Assembly: GCA_016190625.1 (NCBI GenBank)
Contig: JACPQF010000051.1
Location: 1 to 33,441, forward strand
DNA length: 33,441 nt
Direction: 5' to 3'
Source of the DNA: Chloroflexota bacterium
Lineage (GTDB): Bacteria > Chloroflexota > Dehalococcoidia > JACPQF01
The translations under genes were made by a program, and so were the position numbers. Shown here one piece after another: positions 32,646 through 33,441 of this stretch. The notes beneath the pieces are model-generated. The model was not told the origin of the DNA. It ran no database searches and saw only the letters and a program-made list of their open reading frames with translations. How positions within the stretch are numbered: the first letter of the stretch is position 1; each line of letters begins with the position of its first letter.

Positions 32646-33014
32646 GAACCTCGCCTGTTCTTCTCTAGCCTATATTCATCTGACACAAAGCGCGGGGACA
32701 ACGTCAGTATCCTGCCTCCATGGGGTTAGCTGAGCTCATCCCGCACCATCGCTCATGTCTATCAGCAGGTTGAGATAGCGGTCTACGGCCACCTTCGAGT
32801 GCGTCGCCAACTCCCGACCCGCGGCCCTTTCCTCAAGCGCTTCCGAGACGGTGGCCGGGCCAGTGCTTCATCGCCGAACAGAACTGCGGATTGCGGCCCC
32901 GGCTCTTGTTTTACGATGTTTTCGCCACACCCTCTCTGGCCTGCTGCCAGAACCCGATATTGCCCACCTGAAATCGGCCTCAAGCATAGCTGTTAGAGAT
33001 GGGCACAGACTCGT
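32646..33014. other. Gene-poor gap with a possible decayed minus-strand coding stretch
   Basis: No intact gene is recognised. On the minus strand a frame from about 32983 to 32860 (containing QSAVLFGDEALARP) and another from about 32865 to 32738 (containing TVSEALEERAAGRELATHSK and ending DMSDGAG) have coding-like composition and could be halves of one frameshifted gene, but I cannot assign a family. No promoter, tRNA or terminator was found. Confidence 0.35.
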
Positions 33015-33441
33015 CTAGGGATCAAGACCGTCGCGGGTAGGCAAGCAATCTGAGCGAGATCGGCGGAGCGCCCGCGTTTGGCGGGTGGCTTGTAAGCCGA
33101 TGCTTTTCGTTGCTGGGTCTATTACTACGCCATAGCTCGCATTCGCTTGCTCGAGAGATACCAAACCGGCTATGACGTCTTCGAGAACTAGGGCAGGCTC
33201 CCGATCGAAAGGATCGCCAAAGCCGCCACCGCCGGAAGTCTTCACGCTAACGCCATCGCCGCATTCTATGGGCACCGTCCGCAGGGCGGGAATCGGCGCT
33301 CCATTAAGGGTCAAGCTGGCTGTCGCTCCCGAATGGCCGCCCAAGAGGCCGCGCGCCGGATTTAGAATTCCACTTAGGGCGGGTCGGGCCACCGCCGATG
33401 CTGGACCGATGAGCCTGACGTCCGTTTGCAGGCCGCAGCCC
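33015..33441 (-). CDS. Hydantoinase B/5-oxoprolinase subunit B, C-terminal part
   Basis: 142 residues, open to the right edge of the window, so the start is outside. The end shows the family pattern: a glycine-rich VKTSGGGGFGDPFDREP segment followed by VLEDVIAGLVSLEQANASYGVVID. Members are the B subunit of ATP-dependent hydantoinases, 5-oxoprolinases or acetone carboxylase relatives and normally pair with a HyuA subunit, which would lie beyond the window or elsewhere. Substrate cannot be told from this part. The last 25 residues (QATRQTRALRRSR and on) are basic and unlike the family core. Confidence 0.88.
   Translation of the reverse strand, partial: GCGLQTDVRLIGPASAVARPALSGILNPARGLLGGHSGATASLTLNGAPIPALRTVPIECGDGVSVKTSGGGGFGDPFDREPALVLEDVIAGLVSLEQANASYGVVIDPATKSIGLQATRQTRALRRSRSDCLPTRDGLDP

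Overview
The window is a 33.4-kb piece of a moderately GC-rich bacterial chromosome. SD-led genes, GTG and TTG starts, canonical -35/-10 promoters, separate secD and secF, a single small TatA protein, SelB, a bacterial-type AspRS and a bacterial NurA-HerA pair fit a Chloroflexota-like environmental anaerobe or facultative anaerobe. That placement is inference; no rRNA or other marker is present to prove it.

Layout. 1-0.6 kb: the first codons of an unidentified minus-strand gene that leaves the window, then a hicA-hicB toxin-antitoxin pair whose hicA is frameshifted. 0.78-0.85 kb: tRNA-Lys(CUU). 1.1-3.8 kb: tatA divergent from secD-secF, so two protein-export routes share one intergenic region. 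3.9-5.0 kb: a structured attenuator-like leader and a CDF metal-efflux gene. 5.0-11.9 kb (minus strand): a fused restriction-methyltransferase gene, then nurA, a HAS-barrel-like partner gene and herA, the last three as a tight operon with its own promoter. 11.9-13.8 kb (minus): a fluoride-riboswitch-controlled operon of a CPA-type antiporter and a universal stress protein. 13.8-14.6 kb (plus): a MerR/HTH antitoxin and VapC toxin. 14.6-17.5 kb (minus): selB, an orphan DUF2281-type antitoxin and a histidine phosphatase. 17.5-23.3 kb (minus): a GAF-GAF HisKA_2 histidine kinase followed by three membrane proteins that resemble the membrane arm of complex I or hydrogenase-4, with no hydrophilic catalytic subunit in view. 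23.3-24.7 kb (minus): hemW. 24.8-26.7 kb (plus): aspS. 26.9-32.6 kb (plus): a complete five-gene Dpp/Opp-type peptide ABC transporter. 33.0-33.4 kb (minus): the C-terminus of a hydantoinase B/oxoprolinase subunit.

The items most worth following are the fluoride riboswitch with an unusual extra hairpin in front of antiporter plus UspA; the NurA/HAS-barrel/HerA operon beside the restriction-modification gene; the kinase-linked membrane trio in which the NuoL-like subunit lacks the usual TM5 Glu and TM7 Lys; and palindromic elements that sit inside the coding frames of the NuoL-like gene and hemW. A hairpin that would hide the ribosome-binding site and start codon of the left-edge gene, and a candidate attenuator before the CDF gene, add to a picture of much RNA-level control.
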